The position numbers and the translations under genes were made by a program. The notes under the pieces are model-generated. The model was not told the DNA's origin and did not search any database. It worked only from the letters and a program-made list of their open reading frames with translations. Below are positions 1 to 12,107 of a DNA stretch of 64,000 nucleotides, piece after piece. This DNA comes from Mesocentrotus franciscanus (taxonomy: Eukaryota > Echinodermata > Echinoidea > Camarodonta > Strongylocentrotidae). Positions within the stretch are counted from its first letter, which is position 1. The number at the start of each line of letters is the position of its first letter. The stretch covers positions 13,287,699 through 13,351,698 of the forward strand of contig CP137683.1 of the NCBI GenBank assembly GCA_037976565.1, read 5' to 3'.

Positions 1-789
1 TAAAATAGCCAACTTAATGTCCACTATCATTACATAATGCAGGTGTTACACATACTTTAAATCTGTAATATTGCAATTATTAAAACATTATTCCTGTACA
101 TCTATAAAATGTTGAGTACCAAAGAGTCATTTCTGAGTTTGAAAAGAATAGAATTGTTTGTTAAAATATATGCCGTCTCTTTAAAAATAAACTGGAGATA
201 GGACAGAAAAAATGGAAGCATATTGGTGCAAAACGGTTTGAATTTCAGCCTGGATTTGTTGATTCGGGTAGATGAAGGATAGAGTTTTTTATCTGGTCTT
301 TATCATTTATGATTGGAGAAGAGCTTGAGAATGTTTGTTCACATGCCATTGTAAATGACCTTTGACCTCCAAAATGGAGGCCAGGGTGACAATAACTGCG
401 TGATGTCATGGGCAAGGTCAGAATGGGCCGCTAAACTGTCAGGACATAGAGATATCAATACAGCTTCTCAACAAAATTTGTTCTTGTAAAACATTCTTGA
501 AGCACTTGAAGTGCCAACAATATGTATTTGATTCATTTATGTGGTATGGTTTTATCATTTGATTTAATACAGATCATAATTAGAAATGTATGTTCCTGAA
601 CTGATAAGTATCATTCAAACTGATATACATTTGGTTATTTATCTGTAGTTTTTTTTATACTGTTCACAAATGTTTTTCATATGATTATTTTATATCCGGA
701 CCTTTCATTACTCATGTGTTTAGCTGATGTTAATCATCAGAGTAATGCATAAATAACTGTCTCATTTGAAAGGCATTTGACGACAAGAT
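1..789. other. AT-rich non-coding DNA, nothing recognised
   Basis: I see no splice-flanked open frame, RNA gene or transposon end in this stretch. It is AT-rich with short homopolymer runs, typical of intronic or intergenic DNA. Confidence 0.6.
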
Positions 790-1335
790 GGGCATGAAAA
801 TTTGCCCTTTTTTTTTTGGAGAAGCAAATTTTAATACAGTTTCAAACCCTCAATACTGACCTCTAAAATAAGACCTTTTTTAAAGCATTTCTTTTATAAA
901 GGGTATTTGAAAATAAATAGGGCAATAAAATGTTCCCAGTATATTTTCATAGGTGATTTTTGTATGCAGTTCAGGTTCTCGATATTGAACTCGTTAGCAA
1001 AGGTGATCACAAAGAGTGATTTTTAGAAGCTGATTTACAAAGGGCATTTTGAAAACAAATAAGTCATAAAAAGTTGCCTGTTTTACATTTTTATGCCTTT
1101 ATATTTTGTTATGCCAACCCTTGATATTGTATTCTTTTATCACTAGATAGAACCAAATTATTACATGTAAAAGTGTTTCATTATCCACTGAAAGCAAGCA
1201 AATTTCCCAGTTTATTTGTATAGGTAAATATTTACACAGTTTGGTCTCTAGATTTTGAACTCTTTAGCTGACCATAATCACCCCCAAAATGCTTTTTTTA
1301 GAGGTAATTCATTTACTTAGGGCATTTAAAGGGTA
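790..1335. repeat. Degenerate tandem repeat, about 130-140 bp unit, 4 copies
   Basis: Four diverged units start near 792, 922, 1063 and 1192 (spacings 130, 141 and 129). Shared landmarks recur in order in each unit: an ATAAAA/AAATTT word followed by 'ttgcc' or 'tcccag', then a tata/ttt block, 'cagtttcaa' or 'cagttcagg', then 'ctcaatactgac', 'ctcgatattgaac' or 'ctagattttgaac', and finally 'aagggcattt'-like words. Identity is low, so this is an old array. No coding potential is seen. Confidence 0.55.
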
Positions 1336-2480
1336 CTAAAAACCTATCACATGATGTTCATATTTTCCCCTTGTAGCAAATAGATAATAAAAATACTATC
1401 ACCTAATTTTAAAAAGCAAGTCATTGGTCCAAGGCCATAGCAAAGAAGAATTTCATGAGTGTTTTTTCACTGTAAAATCTTTTTAATGAGTTCACATTTG
1501 GTACAACAGTTTGAAAGCCTCTGGCTGCAATGTCATGTTCTTTTTTAATCATCCAATTCAATTCAAATCATATCAATTAAAGTATCCTTATCATGTACTC
1601 CGAGAACAATTTCTTCATCTATTTACAATGATACATCCGAAACGGGTATCATTGGGAAGACGCAAAACTTTTATTACTTCAAGTTTCATTTTCAATTCTC
1701 GAAAGAGATCAAAACTGTCCGTTGAGATGTAACAAGCTACAAATTGGCCAATCATATAACATGAAAACTCTTGCCTGTCCACAAAAGAACAAAATTTAGT
1801 TTTCTTTCAGATTCTCAGTCAGAGTTGTCACAATGCCAAGATTATGATGCTGAATTGCAAATAATTGTGACGAGGAATATTTCTTTCACTATATCAAGAG
1901 AGTTTAGGCACAAAAACACAACTTAAGTAAGATTTTGGATCCAAGAAGTATTCAAATGAAATGTAGGAAAAGGGAAAACCCCAAGAGGGCCCAGATTTTT
2001 TTAAATCGTCTTTATCAATGAAATACTTGAGGTAAACATACTACATCTGCAGACTGTAATGTAGGCTTATATCATTATGGTTGAAGATGTAACACAACTG
2101 TCTCAAATTTTGAAGGAATCTTTGTATTTTAGAAATCATACCATTACCATTTTTCCTCAAAGAGATATTGCTACATAGTGGATTGATTCTCTCCAGTCTA
2201 TTCAATCTACAGAACTTTTATGCACTTTCCTCTTTTCTTGGGTTATTTACATATTAATTTAGCCAAAACAATATTTTGCACACCTTTCTGAATCATTTAA
2301 AGCTCTTTTTTAAAATGTCAATGGCAATACTTAATATTGACCTTTAATGTTTTTCATTTTCAACTGTAATACAACTAGAATTCTGCAATAACCAATTTGA
2401 ATATAACTATTTATATATTCCCTTTACTAGAGTAGAATTTGTGATTTGTTGATGTGATTGATACCCACATGTGGACATCA
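1336..2480. other. AT-rich non-coding DNA
   Basis: No gene or repeat family is recognised. The 73-codon open frame starting near 1511 has no coding-like composition and no splice context. Confidence 0.55.
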
Positions 2481-2503
2481 TATATATATATATATATATA
2501 TAT
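2481..2503. repeat. (TA)n microsatellite
   Basis: Uninterrupted alternating TA, about 11 repeats. Confidence 0.9.
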
Positions 2504-2679
2504 CATAATCCATATGTTAAAATGCAGATTATAAGCTTGGTGGTAATGAATACTTGATGAACCAATTTTGTGAGAGAGTCCTGTCAAAACTTACAATGCA
2601 CAACAAGATTAATGTCTTTTACCAGATCTCTCAAATAAATACGGGTAAGATACCAATATGGCTCTTCCCTTGATGGGTA

Positions 2680-2965
2680 ACTGGGACCCCCCCCCACCCC
2701 GCCCCACCCACGGTCTCTATGGTTACACCTAGGCCCTGTTGGAGTCTTCATATTATTCAACTTGACCCTGAGCAGGGGTGGAATGCGCACTATCCTGCCC
2801 CCCTGCTGCTCCCCTATAGCCTGGGTGGCGATGGTGGGTCTAACCTCTCATTTCAGGGGCGCAGTCTTCTACCCGTAGGGGATTCATCCCGACAGACACA
2901 CACAAAAGGACTGGAGCTCGAGGGCAATACCGATATCATACGCCGTCTGCCCTGGCACGTCACAG
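2680..2965. other. GC-rich patch, coding status unclear
   Basis: A C-run (positions 2689-2706) is followed by about 260 bp clearly richer in GC and CpG than its surroundings. Both strands hold short open frames (84 codons on + from 2719; about 68 codons on - down to 2584), but none resembles a known protein or has a convincing acceptor and donor pair. It could be a decayed exon, a regulatory patch or an old repeat. Confidence 0.3.
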
Positions 2966-3843
2966 ATATCTAGTTATGCCAATTTCGATTCCTTTTCATA
3001 AGCAGGGTTATTTTCCATCTCATATGTTTCCTATTTCAAATCCGATTTACATTGAGAGTCGTCAAGTGAATTTTCACTTGATTTGGAAGCTTATGGATGG
3101 GATGCGATGGAGGTGGTGTTGTTCAGTACTTACTCCATCAATCACATTTATCTTTATGTATTGATTCTGAGAAGGAAGAGATTGAAAACTGATTGTGAGA
3201 CAATTGTCCATATCTGATTTGTTATTAGCTGTATAGAATAAATATAATATGTTGATTGGTTTGTGTATATATATAAAGCCTACTAATCCCATGATTACAA
3301 ATCAGACTTGTTTCCATTATAATTCCTATAACTATGCTTTTTATTGCTATCATTACAGTTTGTCAAATCATTTGTTTTGATTCATTTTTCCTACACAATA
3401 AAATAGAAGCCTTTCAAAAAAAGCAGTCAAAGAAAAACTAAAGCCACAAATACAGATTTAATCCCCCCCCCCCAAAAAAAAAGTCCATTTCGAAGAATGG
3501 TCTATCTTCAGAAGATGATGAAGTAATGAGTATCTTTAATGATACTCTACAAATTAAGCCTAATTATGAGCTTTAAGCAATCTACTTGGTTATTACTACT
3601 AAAACTTGTCTTTCTTTAGCTGATCATTGTTAATTATGTTTCATAGCATTAATTTTTTTGCAATATGTACCTGCTGAAAATATGAATACAATAATACTTC
3701 TTCCACATTTGATTACATTACCAGTGAAACTTGTAATCTGTATGAGCCGAAATTGAAAACAAGAGGAATGTAACGTGACGGTTTCATAAGGAGCACCTGC
3801 TCGACAGCGGTTATCACGCCTGTGTTTATGCGTCAGACTTCCC
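2966..3843. other. AT-rich non-coding DNA with C9-10/A9 run
   Basis: Nothing recognised apart from a C-run joined to an A-run near 3463-3482. Confidence 0.5.
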
Positions 3844-4205
3844 AATGTATGGTTTATTACACGGATGTCATACGACTGTAATAATGTCGTATGCATGGTG
3901 ATTGAGAAATACACTATATTCGTTTGAAATCATTCAATATATTAATTCAAAATCACTCAATGTTTGGTTTACTATGTGTACATCATATGACTGCTATGTT
4001 TTATATTTGCTGATCGAGAAACACACTATATTCATTTAAAATCATTCTATGTACCGGTATTCATTTAAAATCATTTGATATATTCATTTAAAATCACTCA
4101 ATGTATGGTTTATTATGTGAACATCATATGACGGCAATGATGTCTTATATTCGGTGATTGAGAAACACATTATATTCATTTAAATCATTCAATGTATTCA
4201 TGCTG
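3844..4205. repeat. Tandem repeat, 115-141 bp unit, 3 copies
   Basis: Units begin at 3844, 3959 and 4100 with 'aatgtatggtttatta'-like sequence and continue with 'catcatatgac', 'gattgagaaacacactatattc' and 'atttaaaatcattc' blocks. Unit 2 is longer because the 'tattcatttaaaatcatt' block is itself repeated inside it. The array lies just 3' (on the minus strand) of the candidate exon at 4360-4575, inside its putative first intron. Confidence 0.75.
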
Positions 4206-4359
4206 TACAGTAGTGGTAGGTCTCTTAGTAATAATATAAAATCATATAAAAGGAGTTTGGGATTAGAGATTGGTTATGTTTATTTATGATGGATGGATGG
4301 GAGTAGTGGAAGAATCATGATGGAAGCGAAGGGCTTAATCGATTGTCTGTAATACTCAC

Positions 4360-4575
4360 GCTGTACTGATAGAACTGCTTCATTGCCAATTTGCCGCCTT
4401 GTGGATATGATCCCTTCAAAGCGAGATGGGCCCGGATAACGCTCTGGCTAGGGATCTCACCGGCGTTCATCTGCATCAGCTTGTTGTTTTTGCGTCGTAG
4501 TACGTTCATGCACCTATCCGACGACGCACTCTCGCTCGTACTCTGCCTCAGAATATCCACGGGATTTAGCAACAT
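4360..4575 (-). CDS. Candidate 5' coding exon of an unrecognised minus-strand gene
   Basis: On the minus strand an ATG at 4575-4573 opens 72 codons that end at 4360, exactly where a consensus donor (AGC|GTGAGT, intron bases 4359-4354) begins; the junction is phase 0. Codons are mixed and CpG-containing, unlike the AT-rich flanks. The peptide is Ser-rich near residues 12-20 (QSTSESASSD), has a basic stretch at 26-32 (LRRKNNK), then MNAGEIPSQSVIRAH (38-50), and ends GGKLAMKQFYQYS. No signal peptide, membrane helix or named domain is seen. An in-frame TGA lies about 30 bases upstream and there is no pyrimidine tract or acceptor next to it, so I read it as a first coding exon, not an internal one. 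I do not recognise the family. A chance ORF remains possible, but codon mix, donor and CpG context together favour an exon. Confidence 0.5.
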
Positions 4576-5470
4576 TAATAAAATTTGGTGGTATCGAATC
4601 CTTCAGCCCGTCCTATCTTTCTTATCCTCTCCTAAGCGACGTTGGTTTCCTATCTATCCCTTTTCACGGTTGCTTTTCTGCACCTCTCCGTAATAACCTC
4701 TGCTTATGTCATCCACTGGCGATAGTGAGCACGTGTGTCACACGAAGCCAAGACTGCAATTGTAATTTCACACTCACGCATTCGGCTGCGAGTCGTCCAA
4801 TATTGAAGCGGCTGAGCAGACCTCAAACTCAACTCAATGTCAATACTCCTTGGCAATGGGATCTCGATTGCTCTGCCGGTATATTTGCAAGCTCATTACA
4901 CCGATATGTTCATTTCTAATTGCGATTTAAGCCCGCTCTGCGTCCCGATCCGAGGGTGTAGCGGTAATTGCAGACTAATTGCCCGTGATATTCCCCGACG
5001 TCGAGGAAATAAGAGAGTCAGAAATCCAACAGACTCTAATAACCCTGCCTGCTACGAGGTATGACCCACAATACTTAATCTCCCAATCCAGGAAATATAA
5101 CTGAATGGCAGGTCGAATGCAGGCATACACTCAGGTGCAGACCTAAGAGCAGATATGATGCAAAGATCAAAATTCACGTGTCTGTGGTGGCTGCTAGACG
5201 TACTACCACCTCCTACTGTTGTTTTAGTTTGCAATGACACTCACGGTCAGCTGCTCCAACACTGAGCCTGTGTCGGTCGGTCGCTTGGTTCCTTACAGTT
5301 GGGTCGCCGGTAAAAATCCTCTCTACGCCACGGTCCGGTCTCAAACAAACTGGAGTGGGCGGGTGAGGAGTTGGGAGTGTTTTAATCACAATGTCCCACC
5401 GGGGGCTAGAGATATAGGCCACTAAGTCCACCAGGAAGCCTATTAGGTATGCTTAGCGGCATTACCCAGC
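4576..5470 (-). promoter_or_regulatory. CpG-dense region, putative promoter/5' UTR of the exon at 4360-4575
   Basis: CpG dinucleotides are frequent here (for example 4497-4530, 4775-4800, 4935-5010 and 5270-5345) and scarce outside. Two perfect CACGTG E-boxes occur at 4730-4735 and 5175-5180, and GACGTC lies near 4996. No TATA box or initiator can be assigned with confidence. The region lies directly upstream of the candidate ATG on the minus strand, so a promoter with 5' UTR is the simplest reading. It could instead be a separate enhancer. Confidence 0.35.
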
Positions 5471-5623
5471 AGTTTGTATTAGCATGAGAAAAGAGACACT
5501 CTCAAAGGGGAGAATAGAGGTCGGAGCTCATCAAATAACCACAATCTACCCAAACTTCTCTCCAATCCACTGCTTCACCGACTCTTATCTATGTGTGCAT
5601 TTAAAGGACCCTCTAAACAGAGC

Positions 5624-5672
5624 AGAGAGAGAGAGAGAGAGAGGGGGAGAGAGAGAGAGAGCGAAAGAGAGG
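5624..5672. repeat. (GA)n microsatellite, interrupted
   Basis: About 50 bp of GA repeats with a GGGG interruption. A CT-rich tract follows at 5937-5974. Confidence 0.9.
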
Positions 5673-8600
5673 CAAGCATGAACGCACCCAACTCCTATCT
5701 GTATACTGTCCCATTCAACACAACTTTGTCCGGAGTCCAAACCTATGTACACACTCACAGCCTTGTGTACATACAACAAACACTCCTCGCAATACTCTAT
5801 TCATGAACTTCTTCCACAATACAATACACTTCATGAATACATATATACTTCATCCTGACTTTTCCTATTTTACTCAACGCCAAAGCCATGGATGGAAGGA
5901 ATTTACCAGGACTGGAAATATTTCTCTCCTTTTCATTCCCCCTCTCTCTCTTTCTCTTCCTCTCCCTCCCTCCGCCCAGTTGTGCATTGTGCGTGCCCGG
6001 CGGGCCATAAATCGACTTTTGTAGTTTGCATAGCTCCCTTTCGGATCACTTGGCAAGCTGAGAGGAAAAGAGGCAGTGGATCAGATTTTTGAAAAGACCC
6101 AATCACACATAAAAAAGGGAGGATAAAAATATAGCAACACAATGAAAGCCATCGCTATCTGCTCCATACATAACTGAAGGGAAGTTACCGGTATGTTTTG
6201 ATCGAGCTGAAGAGAGAATCTGTGGCTTATGATCTTTAGTAAGCAGAAGGCATATTTCACATTCCTCTATGCTCTTGTATTTTTCATTCGACAAACATTT
6301 TGATACTTTGAACCCAGTCAACATTTAACAATCGCAAGTCCCTTCCTATTTATTATGGCTTACAAGAGGGTGTATAATACTTATGATACTCCAAAGGAGA
6401 AAACACATATTTTTTGGTTGCAGCTTGTACGCTTGTATTTGATTAAAAGAAGGATAGGAATACTACGGTTGTAAACATTCCATTTCTAGTTCTCAAAATG
6501 AGTTAAAACTTGTTTTACCCCATTGCTTACAGGGACCGGGTAATCCCTGTATTCAAGCTATGGTGATTAAAGAATTCAGTAGTCGTGGGGTCAACATTTA
6601 ATGTTATGGTCAGTGAAAAATAGTAAAATGTAGGTCTAGACTATAGGAAACTGATTTATGTAAAAAAGGGTCTTCCTTTTTAAATGTAAGACTGTACTTC
6701 AGGTCTATTCTTTTTCCAATAGTATGTCAAAAGACAAGTCATGGAATACATGATTTGCTTTAGGTAGTCTGAATACAAATTTGAAGAATTGATCTGTCAA
6801 AAATATGGATGTGGAACACTGAACACAATTGTTTCCCTTCTACGTTCACTTCCACATCAAAAGTCCATTAACAAAAAAAATAAAATTGTGTCATTCAGTA
6901 AATAAGAGCCAGGAAATCCGGAGAGGGGGGGGTCTTTTCTTAAAAATTGCTGAGTTCCTTACCCAAAATCAAATTGTGATTATCGTAATATGGAGTGATT
7001 GGCCTTCATGCTAGGGCAACAGTTGAATCAACGAATGCACGAATGAATGCATGAACGAACACACAAACGAAGGAATGCATGGATGGAGATATGACCACAC
7101 ACATAAATGAGAAAATAAAATCGGGAGCCATCAAAGCACATTAATGTAAGCCTGGAAGCAAATAACTACCAAGCATTTGAGCACCAGAAACAAGGATAAC
7201 GAGATCAAAATAGCATGCATACATACTTTCTGAAAGGTGTACTATAATTAATTTATCCTTGTGCCCAATGTTTATATGATATTTTGAAAATCTAGAACCA
7301 CTATTTCACACACAAAAATGTCAAGGTCGCGTTCTATGAATGTATTTCATAAGCTAACTTTAACATCTTGAAAATGAATTTATGCATATGTGATATAGTC
7401 ATAACACTTAAAATATCTCCATTCAAATATCCTAATAACAAAATAATTTCATGTATGAGAAATTTCCCTGAACAGTAGATTATAACTTTAACCAAATCAC
7501 CTGTCATCAACAATTTCTCTACGACTTGCTCAATTATCACCATAACCTTAATTCATATTAACACCCAAAAGTGAGACATAAACCAGCAGTCCATTATCAA
7601 GAGCTGTTATACACAGCAAGGGGTGCATGCACCAGCACACCCTCCACACTGCATGGAGGGGTAAAGGGAAGGGGCGTGGCACTTACAATGTGGGGGACAG
7701 CATTGCACTGGTTTGTTCACCTAGTCTATAAAATCAGACCCTGATAATAAAATCAATTTCAACTACAATAAGTTTTACATGAATAACTTTACCTGAAGTT
7801 CATTATTACTTTATTTCAAGGAAGACCTTTAGAAGCCAAAAAAAGGGGAATATGCTCACTCTAACATGAAGCCAAATGAAAAGAAAAATAACAGTAAGAA
7901 TGGAAAACTATCTATACTTCAACTGTGAAGAATTGCAAGAACCTGCATTAAGTTGCATTAATTGTAACAGAGATAACACAAAGTGGAATGAGTGTTAACA
8001 ACTAAGAAATATTCTTATTATCATCTCCTGTATCTGAAAAGTGTATGCACAGACAGTAATACATATGAATAAATATTCAAATTTTCTAAATTTGGAAGAG
8101 ACATGAAATTATTTCTACCAATGATGCAGCTTTCATTTTTGTTCAAAGATGATGCACACATCACCTCAGTCAGAAGCTTTAAATTATAAAGTTGAACAAC
8201 ATTCACATAATTCAGACAAAATATTATTGCAAACCAGTTAGGAATGAAGTCATTTAGAATAACAAATATGCACAAAATAAAAGCAAAATGGCTAAAGATT
8301 TCAAAAAGTACTCTCAAAATTGGGATCCAAGTCTTGTAAATATCATCATAATAACATAACACCTATATTCATCTATCACCTCAACCCATCTACCCTAGAC
8401 TTGTGTGATATATTTTGTCAGTACATTATAACGTAATCTATTTTACGTAAGATAGGCAAGTGTTGATTACAAATTGATTGGAGTACCGAATTACAAATTC
8501 AAAACTATACAGCGCTGTTGTACTGTGAGAGGGGATACTTGCGGCGTAGTCGTACCGCTCAATTACGCATGCCATTAGGAACTTTTCGCCTGCTCTCTCG

Positions 8601-9249
8601 GATGCTTAAAGATAAAGTCGAGGATTGGTCATGTGATTGATATTCTGAAAGAAAATGCAGGAAGAAAATGCAGGAAGCAAACGGGGATGTTGATTTAAGG
8701 AGAACATTAGAAGTGGTGTATATTGTGATCGAGGTTTTGGAATGATCGGAAGGAATAGAAATTGACTAGATCTAGCTGAAAAATCACAAGCATTGCACAT
8801 AAAAATGGGTATGTGGGACTTCACAGTCACATGTGGCATGACAGTTTGGTCCAAACATATCAGCTGTCTCTTGTTGTATTTCTAATATGAAGGCATCTGA
8901 AGAGCAACCCTTCCCAGGGGACATTTCTACTGTGATCTTCTTCCGAACTGGCATACAAAGAACGAGAAAGCTTCCACACATTATTTTCCATCTTTATCAG
9001 AACTCAAGCTCCTCTTTAAAAGTGAGGTAATCGGATGTGATATTGGACGGTGGACATAAAGGATGGTTGTGCCGCTAGGTGAAGAAGAGAGGAAGCAGGG
9101 GTTGTATAAAAGACCCCTCACATCGCTACCATCATCGCTCACTATACCCCTTCATAAGTCATTCATGAATCCCCCATGATGTATTCATTGAGGATGCGTT
9201 CATACTGGCAGAATGTTGTTCCTCGTTAAGACTTCTCTTGATATAGCAC
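5673..9249. other. Non-coding DNA; few features
   Basis: No gene is seen. 7021-7100 is low-complexity with repeated 'gaatgcacgaatgaatgcatg'-like tetranucleotide slippage. 8500-8600 is a CpG-richer patch with 'caattacgcatgccattagg', possibly regulatory. The 113-codon minus-strand frame at 8021-8362 is AT-driven (Ile, Phe, Leu and Asn rich) and not supported. Confidence 0.5.
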
Positions 9250-9660
9250 TGGCCCGTATTCTTGAAAGTGGCTGAAGATTCTCTATCTCATTTACAAAAA
9301 CCATAGTAACATTGACATTGTGTCACTTTCATTGATTCATGGACAGGTCTTTTTTTTAAAGTGTGAAATTGGCACTTGAAACATATAGCCATTCAATCTA
9401 AAACATGGTGGTATTTACAGTTTTACACTGTATTATTTTCATTAATCTATGGAAATTATCTTAGTAAGTGTGAATTGGGCAGATGGACACATGTTGCTAT
9501 CTCACTTAAACTACGGTAGAGTTTACACAGTGTCACTTTGTTAATCTATAGATGGGTCCACAATCCACATCCAGTGTGAACTGAGCTTAGGGACGCATAC
9601 AACCATTTCGTTTACAAACTATGGGGGCGTTTACACTGCGCCATTCCTAATGAACAATCG
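9250..9660. repeat. Tandem repeat, about 106-bp unit, 4 copies
   Basis: Units begin near 9255, 9361, 9468 and 9574. The last three each start with 'gtgtgaa[at]tgggc'-like sequence, continue to 'tttacac[ta]g[tc]g[ct]c', and reach 'attaatctatgg'. The spacing is regular (106-107 bp) and divergence is moderate. Confidence 0.7.
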
Positions 9661-10064
9661 TGATTAATCAGAAGCATAATCCCTATGCACTACGTGGTAT
9701 AATCTCGTTAGCAAGATAGATTGCAGTTTATGCACGAGACGATTCTATGTCTGCGCTTTCAGAGAGTCTGAAAAGGCTGAATTGCATTTGAATATTGAGA
9801 ATGATCCATCTAGGCTCGCAGGAACAGAGCTTGGATAATTCAAATTAACCCCACTTTGATGTCAGAAGCCACTAATTCATCTTCAATTGCCCCATCTTCT
9901 AGAGTCATGGGTTCTTCCCCTGACAGTGGGATGAATGGGTAAAGAGGGGGAACGGATGTAAATTGGGGGGAGGGGGGATGAGTGAGGGGGACGGGGAGAG
10001 CAAAGAGAAAGTAAGACACAGGGATAGATTGTGTGAATGGGAGGAGGGACAGAGAAATAAGGGA

Positions 10065-10500
10065 AAATAGAAAGAGAGAGAGAGAGGGGAGAGAGGGGAG
10101 AAGGAGAGAGATAGGGGGAAGGAGAGAGATAGGGAGGGGGAGGGGTGTGAGAGAAGTTCAGTGGAGAGAGGTGGGAGGAGGAGGATGAGAGGGGAGAGAA
10201 GACAAGGAAAGATGAAACAATAGAGAGCGAACATTACAAAATGAGAAATTAAAGAATTAAAGAGAGAGAGAGAGAGAGGGGAGAAGGAGAGAGATAGGGG
10301 TGTGAGAGAAGTTCAGTGGAGAAAGGTGGGAGGAGGATGAGAGGGGAGAGAAGACAGGGAAAGATGAAACAAATAGAGAGCGAACATTACAAAATGAGAA
10401 ATTAGAGAATTAAAGAAGGAAAGAGAGAGAGAGAGAGAGTGAGGAAGAGGGATCAAAAGAAAAGAAAGAGAGAGAGAGAGAGAGAGACAAAGAGCAGGGC
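10065..10500. repeat. Purine-rich (GA)n tract containing a duplicated block
   Basis: The + strand is almost all A and G. A block running from 'gagaaggagagagatagg' through 'gttcagtggagaaagg', 'gatgaaacaa', 'gcgaacattac' and 'aatgagaaatta' appears twice, at about 10098-10262 and 10279-10419. The copies differ mainly by loss of about 20 bp of GGA repeats. Long Ser/Leu-rich frames on the minus strand here are artefacts of the (CT)n complement. Confidence 0.85.
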
Positions 10501-10884
10501 ATGGACATGTAGAGAGAAAGCATAGGTTATATAAGGATGTGCCACCTTGAGCAGTCTTGTATAAAAAAGGCACAGATCCATCATCCTATTTTCAAAGAAC
10601 TTGTAGCTTAAATTCATGAATTTCTTACGCTTCATCACATTTCCCCTCAAAATTCACTGTTCTGTTTCCTTTTTATTAGTTCTAATAATCGTTTTAGTCA
10701 ATTTCAATTTGATGTTTGGAATGATATAGAATTATACAGATGTACAATAGTTATTTATCCAAACTAATGTCACACTTCCATCTCTTGTTCTCTATGGAAG
10801 TTGATTTCAAAAGACAGTTACATGTATAAAGGCCCCTACTTGCATATTCTAGTGAAACTATCAACTCTACTTTTCAACCGTTTG

Positions 10885-10943
10885 GAGCCAGAAGGGTGTT
10901 AACTCATATACTCTGTCACAGAGTTAATGCCATTTTTGCTCTG
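10885..10943. repeat. GAGCCAGAAGGG palindromic hairpin element
   Basis: Imperfect inverted repeat: 'gagccagaagggtgttaact' on the left and 'agagttaatgcc...ttgctctg' on the right. It is one member of the dispersed family described in the findings. Confidence 0.75.
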
Positions 10944-11379
10944 AACAGACAATTTGCTATTATGGTTGGATTCTGGATCATTATATCAAAATCGTAGTTG
11001 ATCAAACACAAATTGGCAACTATCATGTTGCATTCAAGGAAATTTCCGCTTGATTTGTACACCATGTAAGGAAAATGATTGAATGCACTGTAATGCAATA
11101 TCTGTACAAACACTCCAGAAATCCTTCCTAATTACAATTCATATATTTCACTTTTTCATCATGCTCAAAGTCCGAACACCATGACAGATCATCTCAACTG
11201 AAGTAAAGTAATAGTGTCTACTATTGCATCAAACTTAAATGAATATAAGAATATTGTATACTGGACATGTAAAGGTGGAATTCATATCGACCACAGCTTT
11301 GAACAAAGGAATCATACATAATTTATCTCAAGAAGTGTTCTCAGACTTTGGTTGTTAATGTCTAAGAATACACCACACC
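10944..11379. other. Non-coding DNA, nothing recognised
   Basis: AT-rich, with no gene or repeat family that I can name. Confidence 0.5.
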
Positions 11380-12056
11380 ATGCTGACAAGGTTTAGAACC
11401 TCTAACCTTCTAATTTAAGCACCTCTCCTGCCAAACCACTGAGTCACCAACTTCCCTTAATAATTTTCATACGACTCAACATAATACACCGAGTCTAAAA
11501 TCATAAACATATCACACATGCATATATTCGCTTATCTCAAGGTTAGAACCACCGAGTCATCAACTTCCTTTAATAATTTTCATAAAATCAAAATGATACA
11601 TCGAGTCTATAATCATACACACATCACACATGCATATATTCGCTTATCTCAAGGTAATTAGAACCACCGAGTCGTCAACTTCCTTTAATAATTTTCATAC
11701 AAATCAACGTAATACATCGAGTCTATAATCATAAACATATCACACATGCATATATTCCCTTATCTCAAGGTTAGAACCAAGAAAATTCTAGTTCTAACTC
11801 ATATACTTGAAAGACACTGAGTCGAACAAGTTCCGGTAATCATTTTCACACATTATCATTGATATGTTTCATTTTTCAAAGCATAGAAATATCAAAAAGG
11901 TGTATATCTTCACTCATCTCAGGCTTTGAATCTATAACCTCCTGGTTTAACACATTTTCCTGCAAACCACTGAGCCATCAAGTTTTTAAGATAGTTTCAC
12001 TCAAACTTGAAATTAGAAAAACACATCACACATACATTATGTATTCACTCATCTAA
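11380..12056. repeat. Tandem repeat, about 114-bp unit, 3 close and 2 diverged copies
   Basis: 'gagtc' anchors of the units fall at 11441, 11554, 11669, 11819 and 11972. The first three units share nearly identical blocks: 'caacttcctttaataatttt', 'catcgagtctataatcata', 'tcacacatgcatatattc' and 'cttatctcaaggttagaacc'. The outer two keep 'aaaccactgag', 'atcacaca' and 'attcactcatct' only. Close copies flanked by older ones suggest recent local amplification. Confidence 0.85.
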
Positions 12057-12082
12057 CAGCTACATCTCTGCAAACACATACA

Positions 12083-12107
12083 CACACAAACAAACAAACA
12101 AACAAGC
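12083..12107. repeat. (CAAA)n microsatellite
   Basis: Short run of CAAA repeats after a CA-rich stretch. Confidence 0.85.

Noticed and set aside
2719..2973. 84-codon plus-strand protein in the GC-rich patch
   Set aside because: No splice sites, no family, and similar-length frames on the other strand.
8021..8362. 113-codon minus-strand membrane protein
   Set aside because: Hydrophobicity follows from A/T-rich codons; no recognisable topology or homologue.
11380..12056. CRISPR-like array
   Set aside because: Eukaryotic context; the repeats are head-to-tail 114-bp units with no distinct spacers.
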